From Dongia mobilis (GTDB lineage Bacteria > Pseudomonadota > Alphaproteobacteria > Dongiales > Dongiaceae): a stretch of 64,000 bases of DNA. The stretch lies in the NCBI RefSeq assembly GCF_945906275.1, contig NZ_CAMDRA010000002.1, positions 1 through 64,000 of the forward strand. The letters are read 5' to 3'. Positions 52,279 to 61,893 of this stretch are shown here, piece after piece (position 1 is the stretch's first letter; each line of letters starts with the position of its first letter). Position numbers and translations under genes: made by a program. The notes below the pieces were generated by a model. It did not search any database. It saw nothing but the letters and a program-made list of their open reading frames with translations, and was not told where the DNA came from.

Positions 52279-53847
52279 TTACTTCGCCGGCAGACCCATC
52301 GCAGCGCGATAGGCGGCCAACTGCTTGTCACGGCCGAACTCGTCGGTCAGACGATTCCATTCCGCGGCAACGGTATCGAGCGCCTGCTGGGCAGTGACTT
52401 CACCCGCCAGAGCCTTGGAGAGCTCAATCTCCACGACTTCGGTATAGGAGAAGTAGCCCGGCAGACGCATGTCGAGGACCACGTTCTCGGCAGCCAGCGA
52501 ATCAGCCTGGCCGGCGAGATATTCCTTGGCCTCACGTTCGCTGAACAGCTTCGACCACAGCGCAAGATCGGTCGTGTGCGAGATGCGGTAGGGGTTCACA
52601 CCGGTACCGCCGGTGATCGCCGCCTGTCCCGAAACCGCCGGGCTGGAGAGGAACTCGATATAGTTCCAGGCCGCTTCCTGGTTCTTGGACGAGGACGGAA
52701 CTGCCGCCTGCCAGCCGCCGAACGCCATGAACGGCGATTTGACGACGTGATCGAACTTCTTCCATTCCTTGGTCTTGTAGTCCCAGATCTCGGAAGCGCC
52801 CGGCAGTATGGCGGAGCCGACCTTGCCGAAGATCTTCGACTGCTTCGGATCGGCGGCGATGACACCCGTGTCACCCCAGCCGATCGACTGGGCCACCTGG
52901 CCACCGGCCACGGCCGCGTTCACTTCGCCGAACGAGAAGTTGAGCGCGTTGGGCGGCGCCAGCTTCGAGGACTTCACATATTCCTCAAGCCCGCGCACCC
53001 AGCCCGGATTGTTGATTTCCGCATCCATGGTCTCCGGATTGAAGAACATGGCGCCCTTCTGGCCGGGGATGTTGGTGTAGGACGCCGCATGGCTGAAGAA
53101 GAACCAGAATTGCTGGCCACCGCGACGATAGGCTTCCGCCGTGCCCCACAGGCCCTGGTCCGGGCGCGTGAAGAATTCGGCGATGTCGAGATACTGCTTC
53201 CAATCCTGCGGTACGGCGAGGTCGTAGCCATACTTGGCCTTGAACGCTTCCTTCTCCTTCGGATCCTCGAACAGGTTGATGCGGTAGGTATAGGTATGGA
53301 CGTCGCCGTCGATGGTCTGCGACAGCGTCTTGCCGTTCCACACCATCAGCTGCTCGCGGTAAATCGGCGCGATGTCATCCCAGGCAGCACCCTTGCGCAT
53401 CGCTTCGGGCACTTCCGAGAGATAGTCGGTGAAATCAGGCGACCACGCCGGGGCGAAGCTCACCACGTCGAAATTGGCTTCGCCAGACGAGAGCGAGGTC
53501 ACGATCTTCGGATAGAGTTCCGACCAGGGGAACTCGACCACATTGACCTTGCCGCAGGTCTTCTTGGCCCAGGCTTCGCCCGCCGTCTGCAGCGCCGAGG
53601 CGATGTAAGGGCCAGTCTGCGAGGCAGCGGTCAGGGTAACACCCGTATAATCCGGCTGGCACGCACCGGTTGCCGGAGCCGCCGCCGTCTGGTTGGTGGC
53701 TTCCGTGGCCGCGGGTGCGGGGGCGGCTTCAGTGGTCGCGGTGGTGTTGGAAGCGGCTGCCGCCTCTTCCTTCTTCTCCTCGCCGCAGGCACTCAAGGTG
53801 AACGACAGCGCAATCATCGCCGTCGCTCCGAGCAGCATCTTCCTCAT
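52279..53847 (-). CDS. Extracellular solute-binding lipoprotein (CUT1-type)
   Basis: MRKMLLGATAMIALSFTLSACGEEKKEE lipobox; NGKTLSQTIDGDVHTYTYRINLFEDPKEKEAFKAKYGYDLAVPQDW. Confidence 0.9.
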   Translation of the reverse strand: MRKMLLGATAMIALSFTLSACGEEKKEEAAAASNTTATTEAAPAPAATEATNQTAAAPATGACQPDYTGVTLTAASQTGPYIASALQTAGEAWAKKTCGKVNVVEFPWSELYPKIVTSLSSGEANFDVVSFAPAWSPDFTDYLSEVPEAMRKGAAWDDIAPIYREQLMVWNGKTLSQTIDGDVHTYTYRINLFEDPKEKEAFKAKYGYDLAVPQDWKQYLDIAEFFTRPDQGLWGTAEAYRRGGQQFWFFFSHAASYTNIPGQKGAMFFNPETMDAEINNPGWVRGLEEYVKSSKLAPPNALNFSFGEVNAAVAGGQVAQSIGWGDTGVIAADPKQSKIFGKVGSAILPGASEIWDYKTKEWKKFDHVVKSPFMAFGGWQAAVPSSSKNQEAAWNYIEFLSSPAVSGQAAITGGTGVNPYRISHTTDLALWSKLFSEREAKEYLAGQADSLAAENVVLDMRLPGYFSYTEVVEIELSKALAGEVTAQQALDTVAAEWNRLTDEFGRDKQLAAYRAAMGLPAK

Positions 53848-53941
53848 GTTATGACTCCCATTCTCTCTCTTAGTTGTTGGTTGGCTTGGTTGATGATTTT
53901 TTTGACAAACGTCGGTCATCAAAATTCTTGGGCAGGGGCGA

Positions 53942-54970
53942 TCACTTGATGGCCCCGAGCAGCAGGCCGGACCGCATGAGCCTGCTCAAGAGTGCCGCCA
54001 TGATCATCATCGGAATGATGGCAACCAGGGCAGCTGCGGAAATGGACCACCATTCATCGCCGCGCTGGCTGTTCTGGCCGGCGACGAGAATGGGCAAGGT
54101 CTGCCATTTGGCATTGGTGAGGAAGAGCGCGAACAGGAACTCGTTCCAGACGAAGGCGAGCGTGATCATGAAGGTGGCGATGAGGCCCGGCACCGACATC
54201 GGCAGCACGATGCCGGTGAAGATGCGCCAGCTCGGCACATTGTCGACCATCGCCGCCTCTTCCACTTCGAGCGGCAGGGCGGCAAAGAAATCGCGCATCA
54301 ACCACACCACGATGGGAAGCGAAAAGGCGATATAGGCCAGCACCATCCCGACATAGGTGTCGACCAGCTTGAAACCCATGCGGCCCACTTCGGTGTACAT
54401 GAGAAAGAGCGCGAAGGCCGTTACGATGGGCGGGAACATGCGCTGGCTGACGAACCAGAAGATGATGTCCTCATTGCCCATCACCGGCCCCGGCACCTTG
54501 AGGCGGTTGGTCACCAATGACACGACCAGGGCCACGATGAAGGCGATCAGCATCGAGGCGGCCCGACCAAAACCCAGCACGTAATGCCCCAGCAGATAGC
54601 CGCTCAGCGCCACAAAAAAGAAGGCCAGACCCGAGGCCAGCTTGACCTTGAAGGGGAACCGCACCAGCGCATAGGCGGCCATCGCGCCGATTGCCGTCGC
54701 CAGTACCGCGGATGAAAGGCCGATCACGGTCGAGGCGATGACATTGTTGAAGAACTCGCCGCGCTCGCCGGAAAACAGCTCCCGCCAAGCCTGCAAGGAC
54801 GGCTCGAAATCGACGAAGGGAATGTAGGTGGCACCACCCACCACCGAGATCGACGTCTTGAACTAGGTCACCGCCACCCAGTAAAGCGGGAACAAGGTGA
54901 ACAATGCCCAGAGCAGACAGCCGAGCAAAGCGAAGTGGCGCGGCGCGCCTTTGAGAGTGCGGATGCTCAT
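53942..54970 (-). pseudogene. Carbohydrate ABC transporter permease (MalG-like) interrupted by in-frame TAG at 54863-54865
   Basis: ATG 54970 reads MSIRTLKGAPRHFALLGCLLWALFTLFPLYWVAVT*FKTSISVVGGATYIPFVDFEPS...; downstream EEAAMVDNVPSWRIFTGIVLPMSVPGLIAT permease motif. Confidence 0.85.
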
Positions 54971-55839
54971 CGATGCTTCGCCAGATAGGGTTTGAGGATC
55001 GCGAGATAGACGACGCCGATCACCGTGATGACGATCAGGAACAGGAACGACAGGGCCGAGGTATAGCCGAGGTTGAACTTCTTGAACCCTTCCTGATAGG
55101 CGAACAGGGTCAAGGTCTCGGTTGAAATGCCCGGCCCGCCACCGGTCATGACGAACACCGTGTCGATGATCTTGTAGCTCTCAATGAGGCGGATGAACAC
55201 GACGGCGACCGAGATCGGCAGCATCATCGGAAAAGTGATGTCCCAGAACTGTCGCCAGGACGAAGCGTTCTCCAGCGCAGCCGCCTCGTAGACATCATCG
55301 GGCAAGGTCGCAAGGCCGGCCAGCAGCATCAGGATGATGAACGGCGTCCACTGCCACACCTCGACCGTGATGAGGGCGCCGATCGCCCAATGTGTTTCGG
55401 TGAGAAAGGGCAGGTTGGGAAAGCCCAGCGCCGTCATGAAGTGGTTGAGCGGGCCCACCGTCGGGTTGAAGATCTGGCGAGCGATGAGGGCGACGGCCAC
55501 GGGGGCGATCAGCATCGGCAGCAGGAAGCCGACGCGGAAGAGTTTTTCGCCCGGCACCTTTGCGAAGAGGGCGAGCGCGACCGCGAAGCCCAGCACATAC
55601 TGGATCACAACCGAGACGAAGGCGATGATGCTGGTGGTCCAGGTGACCTGCCAGAAACGCGGATTGATGAGCAGGTTGCCGTAATTCTCGAGACCGACAA
55701 AGCGTGGCGGTGTCGGCGGCACCAGGCGGAAGCTCATGAAACTGGTGGTGAGCGAATAGATCAGCGGAAAGATCGCAATTGCCAGCACCACCAGAAGCGC
55801 CGGCCAGATGAAAAAATACTTGATCGGATCGTTGCGCAT
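54967..55839 (-). CDS. Carbohydrate ABC transporter permease (MalF-like)
   Basis: FFIWPALLVVLAIAIFPLIYSLTTSFMSFRL; EAAALENASSWRQFWDITFPMMLP. Confidence 0.92.
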   Translation of the reverse strand: MRNDPIKYFFIWPALLVVLAIAIFPLIYSLTTSFMSFRLVPPTPPRFVGLENYGNLLINPRFWQVTWTTSIIAFVSVVIQYVLGFAVALALFAKVPGEKLFRVGFLLPMLIAPVAVALIARQIFNPTVGPLNHFMTALGFPNLPFLTETHWAIGALITVEVWQWTPFIILMLLAGLATLPDDVYEAAALENASSWRQFWDITFPMMLPISVAVVFIRLIESYKIIDTVFVMTGGGPGISTETLTLFAYQEGFKKFNLGYTSALSFLFLIVITVIGVVYLAILKPYLAKHR

Positions 55840-55852
55840 CCTGCTTACCCAA

Positions 55853-56788
55853 TCACTTTCCGACTGCCAGCATCGCGTCGATTTCGGCCCGCGACGGCAT
55901 TGCCGGCGCCGTGCCCCGCCTGGTGACGGAGAGGCCGGCGGCCGTGCAACCAAAGCGTACAGCGTCGGCGGGCGCCGTGCCATCGGCAATTGCAGCGGCA
56001 AAGCCACCGACAAAGGCATCGCCCGCGCCGGCGGTGTCGATCACCGTGCCGGCCGCGACTGCCGGAACGTGGATCGAACTGGTGCTGGAATGCAACAAGG
56101 CACCCCGTTCACCCAGCGTGATGAGCGCATTCCTGGCACCTTTCGCGAGAATGGCGTCGCCGGCGCGGCGCGCATCATCAAGGCTGTCGAGCGCAAAGCC
56201 GACCAACGCCGCCGCTTCGCTCTCATTGGGCGCGATGTAGTCGCACAGCGGAAACAATGCTGCCGGAAAGGGTTCGGCCGGCGCCGGGTTGAAGATTGTG
56301 ATGACGCCCGCCGCCCTCGCGATCTCGAGGGCCCGCTGCGCTGCCGCCACGGGCTGTTCCAACTGCGTCACGAAAACCTTGGCGCCGCGGATCTGTGCCG
56401 CCGCCGCGTCGACATCGGCCGGCGACAGGGTTCCGGCGGCACCCGGATAGACGATGATCGCATTCTCGCCGGTCTTGTCGTTCACATAGATGAAGGCAAC
56501 GCCGGTTGGATCGGTCTCGGAGATTCCGACCTGGGCGTTGATGCTTTCATCCTTCCAGGTCTTCTGCGCGATCTCGCCGAAAGCATCGCGGCCGATCTTG
56601 GAGATGAACGTCACCTTGGCGCCGGCCCGCGCTGCCGCCACCGATTGGTTTGATCCCTTGCCGCCCGGTCCCATCTTGAAGCCGGAGCCGGCGATGGTCT
56701 CGCCGATCTTCGGCATCCGGTCGCCCATGAAGGCGAGATCGGCGACAAAGATCCCCAGGATGACGACACCTTCCTGTTGCATGCTCAT
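55853..56788 (-). CDS. PfkB family sugar kinase (ribokinase/deoxyribokinase-like)
   Basis: SGFKMGPGGKGSNQSVAAARAGAKVTFISKIGRDAFG; DTAGAGDAFVGGFAAAI. Confidence 0.92.
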   Translation of the reverse strand: MSMQQEGVVILGIFVADLAFMGDRMPKIGETIAGSGFKMGPGGKGSNQSVAAARAGAKVTFISKIGRDAFGEIAQKTWKDESINAQVGISETDPTGVAFIYVNDKTGENAIIVYPGAAGTLSPADVDAAAAQIRGAKVFVTQLEQPVAAAQRALEIARAAGVITIFNPAPAEPFPAALFPLCDYIAPNESEAAALVGFALDSLDDARRAGDAILAKGARNALITLGERGALLHSSTSSIHVPAVAAGTVIDTAGAGDAFVGGFAAAIADGTAPADAVRFGCTAAGLSVTRRGTAPAMPSRAEIDAMLAVGK

Positions 56789-56794
56789 CAGTGA

Positions 56795-57250
56795 TTACCG
56801 CGCATCGGGCGGAATGACGCCCTTGGTGAACATGAAGCAGCCATAGAAGCGCCGCTCGCCTGTCGCGATGACGCAATAGGATTTCTTGGCGAGTTCATAG
56901 AAGGTCATGCGCTCGATCGGCACCAGCGGCCAGGACTTGCCCTCAGCCCGGTCGATCTCGGCCTGCACGTCCTGCTGCACCGGCGGCACTTCCTTGGGCG
57001 CGCCGACAATCTCCATGCGCATCGCCGCATCGGGAATAAAAGTGTCGAGCGGCATTACCGAGAGAAGGGCGCGCGCGGCTTCGGCGGTCGTCGTGTTGTC
57101 AATGCGCAGCAGATGGCCAAGGCGCGTCTGGCGTGCGATCGAATCCGCCGGGAAATTGGTATCGCACAGGACTAGTCGGTCGCCATGTCCCATGGCACGC
57201 AACGCATAGAGGATATCCGCATTCAACAGCGGATCGATGTTCTTCAGCAC
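56795..57250 (-). CDS. RbsD/FucU family sugar mutarotase/pyranase
   Basis: MLKNIDPLLNADILYALRAMGHGDRLVLCDTNFPA; FYGCFMFTKGVI. Confidence 0.9.
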   Translation of the reverse strand: MLKNIDPLLNADILYALRAMGHGDRLVLCDTNFPADSIARQTRLGHLLRIDNTTTAEAARALLSVMPLDTFIPDAAMRMEIVGAPKEVPPVQQDVQAEIDRAEGKSWPLVPIERMTFYELAKKSYCVIATGERRFYGCFMFTKGVIPPDAR

Positions 57251-57315
57251 GGTTTACTCCTCCCCCTCAATTGGCATCCACGGCTCTCAGTGACCGCTTG
57301 CTTCGGTCACTCTAT

Positions 57316-59700
57316 TCACTCGCCATAGGGAATCCAAATATTCTTCACCTGCACCGCATGGCGCAGCAGGATCGGCCCTTCGGCCGCTTGCCCGTCGAAC
57401 CAATCCGTCAGCAATCCGTGATCGACCAGCAAGCGCTTCAGATTCCCAACCGACAGCTTTTCGGCCAGCGTCGCATTTTCCTTCGTCCCGAACACCCACA
57501 GCGCATCGACATCATCATGCTCGGTCAGTGTCTTGGTGAGATCCCTGGCGGCACCCGTCACGATGTTGATGACGCCAGCCGGCACATCGGATGTCTCGAT
57601 GATCTGGTAGAAATCGGTGACCGCCAGCGGATGCCGTTCCGACGGCACCGCAACCACGCGGTTACCCATGGCGATAAGGGGCGCTACCAGCGAGATGAAG
57701 GCCAGCAGCGGTGCTTCATCGGGACATATCACGCCAACGACGCCGATGGGCTCGTTCATCGCCAGGGCGACGCCGCGCAGTGGCGGGGTGTGGACTGTAC
57801 CTTCGAATTTATCGGCCCAGGCGCCATAGCTGAACAGGCGTGAAATACAGGCCTCGATTTCGGCTTCCGCCTTTGCCTTGGAGACACCGGTCATCGCGGC
57901 GATGCGGCCAGCGAACTCCGCGGCGCGGGCAGAGAGATTTTCAGCGAGGTAATAGAGGATCTGCGCCCGGTTATGCGCGGTCGCCCTGCCCCAGCCTTCG
58001 GCGCTGCGCGCAGCCGCCACTGCGTTGCGGATATCCTTGCGATTGCCCTCGCCCACCTCGCCAACCTTCACACCCTTGGGCGACAGGATGGCGCGCGAAT
58101 AATTGCCGTCTGGGCGCGCCTGCTTGCCGCCGACGAACAGCTTCGCCGTACGGTCGAGCGCCGGCATGTCAAAGCCGCCAACCGCAACCTCTTCCGCCAC
58201 CGCTTCGCTGACAACACGTGCCTTGCGCCCGCTCCAGGCCTTCGGCTTCAGATATTCAAAGGCGCCTTCCTTGCCACCCTCGCGGCCATAGCCGGATTCG
58301 CGGTAGCCGCCGAAACCGACCGCGGCATCGAACAGGTTGGTGGCATTGATCCACACCACACCCGCCTGCAGCTTGGGGGCGATGTCGAGGGCAAGGCCGA
58401 TGGTCTCGCTCCACACACTGGCGGAAAGTCCATAGCGCGTGTTGTTGGCGAGCATCACCGCCTCATCCGGCGTGCGGAAGGTCATCGAGACCAGCACCGG
58501 GCCGAAGATCTCTTCCCGCGCCACGGTAGCCGCCGTGTGAACATTGCTGAGCAGGGTCGGCGGATAGAAGGAGCCGCCCTTGGGCAGGTCGATATTGGGC
58601 TGGAAGAGTTCGGCGCCCTCGGCGACGCCGGTCGCCACCAGCGATTTGATGCGCTCCAATTGTACCGGCGCCACGATCGCACCCATGTCGATGCATTTGT
58701 CGAGCGGCATGCCGACACGCAGAGTCGCCATGCGGCGCTTGAGACGCGCAAGAAATGTCTCAGCGATGCCTTCCTGCACCAGGAGGCGGGAGCCCGCACA
58801 GCAGACCTGGCCCTGGTTGAACCAGATCGCATCCACGACACCTTCGACGGCGCCGTCGATATCGGCGTCATCGAACACGATGAAGGGTGACTTGCCACCC
58901 AGTTCCAGGGTCAGCGACTTGCCCGACCCGGCGGTCTTCTCGCGGATCAGCTTGCCCACTTCGGAGGAACCAGTGAAGGCGATCTTGTCGATGCCGCCGT
59001 GGCCGACGAGGGTAGCCCCCGTGCTGCCGTCGCCGGTCACCACATTGAGGACGCCCGCCGGCAGCCCGGCTTCGGTGGCGATCTCGGCAAACAGCAGGGC
59101 CGTGAGCGAGGTAAACTCCGCCGGCTTCAGCACGACCGTGTTGCCGAGCGCCAGGGCCGGCGCCACCTTCCAGGCCAGCATGAGCAGCGGGAAATTCCAC
59201 GGGATGATCTGGCCGACGACACCGACCGGGACTTGATCGGCAAACTCGCTCGCCTGCAGCTGTGCCCAGCCGGCATGGTAATAGAAGTGCCGCGCCACCT
59301 GCGGCACGTCGATATCGCGGGTCTCGCGAATGGGCTTGCCGTTATCGATGGCCTCGACCACCGCGAGCAGTCGCGCATTGCGCTGCACCGCGCGGGCCAG
59401 CGCATAAAGATGCCGCGCCCGGGCATGACCGGGGAGCTTCGCCCAGGGTCCCTGCGCTTTCCTCGCGGCAGCGCCCGCCTTGTCGACATCGTCTGCCCCG
59501 CCCTGCGCCACACGGCCGAGAATATTGCCGGTCGAAGGATCGACGGCATCGAAATACTGGCCGCCTTCCGGCGTCACAAAGGTTCCGCCGATGAAATGGC
59601 CAAAGCCCGCCTCATGGCGCTTCAGCCAGGCGCGCGCCTCGGTATCGGCTTCCGGCGCCGGACCATAGGACATCTCGTCGAAATAGCGGGCGACACTCAT
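57316..59700 (-). CDS. Two-domain aldehyde dehydrogenase, ALDH16-like
   Basis: First domain has LELGGKSPFIVFDDADI and FNQGQVCCAGSRLL; second ALDH-like domain (GGKQARPDGNYSRAILSPKG...NEPIGVVGVICPDEAPLLAF) ends before a catalytic-Cys region. Confidence 0.88.
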   Translation of the reverse strand: MSVARYFDEMSYGPAPEADTEARAWLKRHEAGFGHFIGGTFVTPEGGQYFDAVDPSTGNILGRVAQGGADDVDKAGAAARKAQGPWAKLPGHARARHLYALARAVQRNARLLAVVEAIDNGKPIRETRDIDVPQVARHFYYHAGWAQLQASEFADQVPVGVVGQIIPWNFPLLMLAWKVAPALALGNTVVLKPAEFTSLTALLFAEIATEAGLPAGVLNVVTGDGSTGATLVGHGGIDKIAFTGSSEVGKLIREKTAGSGKSLTLELGGKSPFIVFDDADIDGAVEGVVDAIWFNQGQVCCAGSRLLVQEGIAETFLARLKRRMATLRVGMPLDKCIDMGAIVAPVQLERIKSLVATGVAEGAELFQPNIDLPKGGSFYPPTLLSNVHTAATVAREEIFGPVLVSMTFRTPDEAVMLANNTRYGLSASVWSETIGLALDIAPKLQAGVVWINATNLFDAAVGFGGYRESGYGREGGKEGAFEYLKPKAWSGRKARVVSEAVAEEVAVGGFDMPALDRTAKLFVGGKQARPDGNYSRAILSPKGVKVGEVGEGNRKDIRNAVAAARSAEGWGRATAHNRAQILYYLAENLSARAAEFAGRIAAMTGVSKAKAEAEIEACISRLFSYGAWADKFEGTVHTPPLRGVALAMNEPIGVVGVICPDEAPLLAFISLVAPLIAMGNRVVAVPSERHPLAVTDFYQIIETSDVPAGVINIVTGAARDLTKTLTEHDDVDALWVFGTKENATLAEKLSVGNLKRLLVDHGLLTDWFDGQAAEGPILLRHAVQVKNIWIPYGE

Positions 59701-59704
59701 TCTT

Positions 59705-60718
59705 TTATCCTGCGGCATGCCGGTTATAGGCCGAATAGCGGCCGGTCACATGATGTTCGAGCTGGCGTTCGATGTCGGCGAGCAGGCTTGAGGCACCGAT
59801 GCGGAAGAGAGTCGGCTCCAGCCAGTCGCGGCCCAGTTCCTCCTTCATCAGGAACTGGTAGTTGAGCACATCCTTCGCCGCTGAAATGCCACCGGCCGGC
59901 TTGTAGCCGACCTTGAAGCCGGTGCGCTCCTGATACTCGCGGATCATGCGGATCATGATCAGCGTCACCAGCAGGGTGGCGTTGACGCCTTCCTTGCCGG
60001 TCGAGGTCTTGATGAAATCGGCGCCAGCCATCATGCACACGAGCGAAGCCCGCGCCACATTGCGCATGGTCTTCAAATCACCGGTCGCGAGAATCGCCTT
60101 CACATGCGCGTCACCACAGGCGGCGCGGAAATCGCGCATCTCGTCATAAAGCGCCTGCCAATTGCCGGTCAGCACATGTTCGCGGGTGATGACGATGTCG
60201 ATTTCCTGCGCGCCGTCTTTGACCGACGCCTCGATTTCCTTGAGCTTGATGTCATGGGGCACGAGGCCTGCCGGAAATCCGGTCGATACCGCCGCCACCG
60301 GAATGCCCGATCCAGCAAGCGCCTCGACGGCTGTCACCACGAAGCGGTGATAGACGCAGACGGCGCCCGTGGTGAGGCCGCGATCGGCCATGCCGAGCGC
60401 CTGCAGAATGTCGGTGCGCACCGGCGACTTCGCCTTGGCGCACAGGCGCTGCACGCGCGCAACGGTGTCGTCGCCGTTCAAGGTGGTGAGGTCGATGCAG
60501 GTGATGGCCTTCAGCAGCCAGGCAGCATGGGCGTCCTTCTTCACGGTGCGGCGGCCGGGCAGGCTCGCCACCCGCCGTTCGGCGGCGGAGAGGTTGACGC
60601 GCACACCCTGCACCCAGCCGAGATCGAGCGGCATCGCCACATTGCGCGCGACAATATTATGCCCCGTGCGATAAATTGGGTGGGACCCACCGATGGGCGC
60701 GATCTTGAGATCAGCCAT
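59705..60718 (-). CDS. deoC: Deoxyribose-phosphate aldolase
   Basis: CIDLTTLNGDDT; VAAVSTGFPAGL; VKAILATGDLK; ADFIKTSTGKEGVNATL; GFKVGYKPAGGISAAKDVLNY. Confidence 0.95.
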   Translation of the reverse strand: MADLKIAPIGGSHPIYRTGHNIVARNVAMPLDLGWVQGVRVNLSAAERRVASLPGRRTVKKDAHAAWLLKAITCIDLTTLNGDDTVARVQRLCAKAKSPVRTDILQALGMADRGLTTGAVCVYHRFVVTAVEALAGSGIPVAAVSTGFPAGLVPHDIKLKEIEASVKDGAQEIDIVITREHVLTGNWQALYDEMRDFRAACGDAHVKAILATGDLKTMRNVARASLVCMMAGADFIKTSTGKEGVNATLLVTLIMIRMIREYQERTGFKVGYKPAGGISAAKDVLNYQFLMKEELGRDWLEPTLFRIGASSLLADIERQLEHHVTGRYSAYNRHAAG

Positions 60719-60829
60719 GCCGACACCGTTTGCGAAAAGCGCGGGGCAAGCGGCAGACGAAAGGCGTCCGGCAGCCCCGTAGGCCAGCCTGGCGGTTTCC
60801 TCCCATCCTACGCGTCGTTTTCCGGCGCT

Positions 60830-60845
60830 TGTTACTATTCTATCA
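60830..60845. promoter_or_regulatory. Degenerate DeoR-like operator upstream of deoC
   Basis: Minus strand TGATAGAATAGTAACA; 13/16 match to the E. coli DeoR operator TGTTAGAATTCTAACA. Confidence 0.5.
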
Positions 60846-60907
60846 AATTCTGATCACTTTATGACATCGAGCCCACAGGCCGTCAAGCCTGGGCTGCTGC
60901 CCTGTCC

Positions 60908-61630
60908 TCAGGCTTCGGGCGCCTTTCCCCCGTCTTCGGTGATAATCGAGCGGAAATCGGAGAGCCGCGCAAAATAGGCCGGCTTGATGGTGCCGAACTT
61001 GCTCGCATCCACCACCAGATGGCTCTCCTGGGAGCTGGCGATCGCCTTCTGCTTGATCGGCACCTCGTGGAAATGCGAGCAGCTGGCACCGCGCTCCACA
61101 TCGACGCCGCCGGCCGAGATGAACGCCTTGTTGATCCCGAACCGACCCAGCGGCTCCAGCCAGTCGCCACTGGAAAAGGTGGCCGAGGCCGGGTGATAAA
61201 TTCCTCCCAGCATGATCATCCTGATGTGCGGTTTTTGTGCCAGACGCTCTGCGACGTTCAGTGAATAACAGATCACGGTGATGTTCAGTTCCGCCGGTAT
61301 TTGCTGGGCCAGATGATCGAGCGTCGAGCCGCAATCGATGAACACGGTATCGTCCGGCTTGATCAGCTTGAGGGCATGGGCGCAGGCGCGCGCATTGGCA
61401 TTGGCATGGCTGTCCGCCTCGCGGCCCAGCTCATAACCACCGGCAATGTCATCGGCGCTGACGATATGGCCGCCGAGATAGGCGAAGCGGTCGGGCATGG
61501 CGCTCACATCGCGCCGCACGGTCATCTCCGAGACGCCGAGCAACGCCGCCGCATCGCGCAGATGCAGCACACCGCGCCGGGCAAGGGCGTCGGCCAGCGC
61601 GTTCGCACGCTCTGTCTTGCGGGTCGACAT
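60908..61630 (-). CDS. deoR: DeoR transcriptional repressor, close to E. coli DeoR
   Basis: LHLRDAAALLGVSEMTVRRDVSAM, FIDCGSTLDHL, VICYSLNVAERLAQKPH, ISAGGVDVERGASC, LVVDASKFGTIKPA. Confidence 0.9.
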   Translation of the reverse strand: MSTRKTERANALADALARRGVLHLRDAAALLGVSEMTVRRDVSAMPDRFAYLGGHIVSADDIAGGYELGREADSHANANARACAHALKLIKPDDTVFIDCGSTLDHLAQQIPAELNITVICYSLNVAERLAQKPHIRMIMLGGIYHPASATFSSGDWLEPLGRFGINKAFISAGGVDVERGASCSHFHEVPIKQKAIASSQESHLVVDASKFGTIKPAYFARLSDFRSIITEDGGKAPEA

Positions 61631-61745
61631 GGATGCGGCTTCTCCCTGACGGCTTGGCGCCCGATGCCGGTCGCCTTGGCGGCGGTTCTCGCATGGACGA
61701 GCAAGCCAGACTGCGCCACCGAGCGATGCACCGTCAATCGGAAAA

Positions 61746-61761
61746 TGTTAGTTTTTTAACA
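61746..61761. promoter_or_regulatory. DeoR-like operator upstream of deoR
   Basis: TGTTAGTTTTTTAACA = TGTTA-N6-TAACA; 13/16 match to TGTTAGAATTCTAACA. Confidence 0.6.
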
Positions 61762-61893
61762 TTACGCATCAACCGACCGGTGACCGGGAATCTGCCCGGC
61801 ACACTGCCATGATAGCCGGTGGAAGTGCAGAGCGACGGCACACTGGAAACCCAACCAACGGCGTCCGGGCGGAATGGTCAAGCTGGCAGGTGT

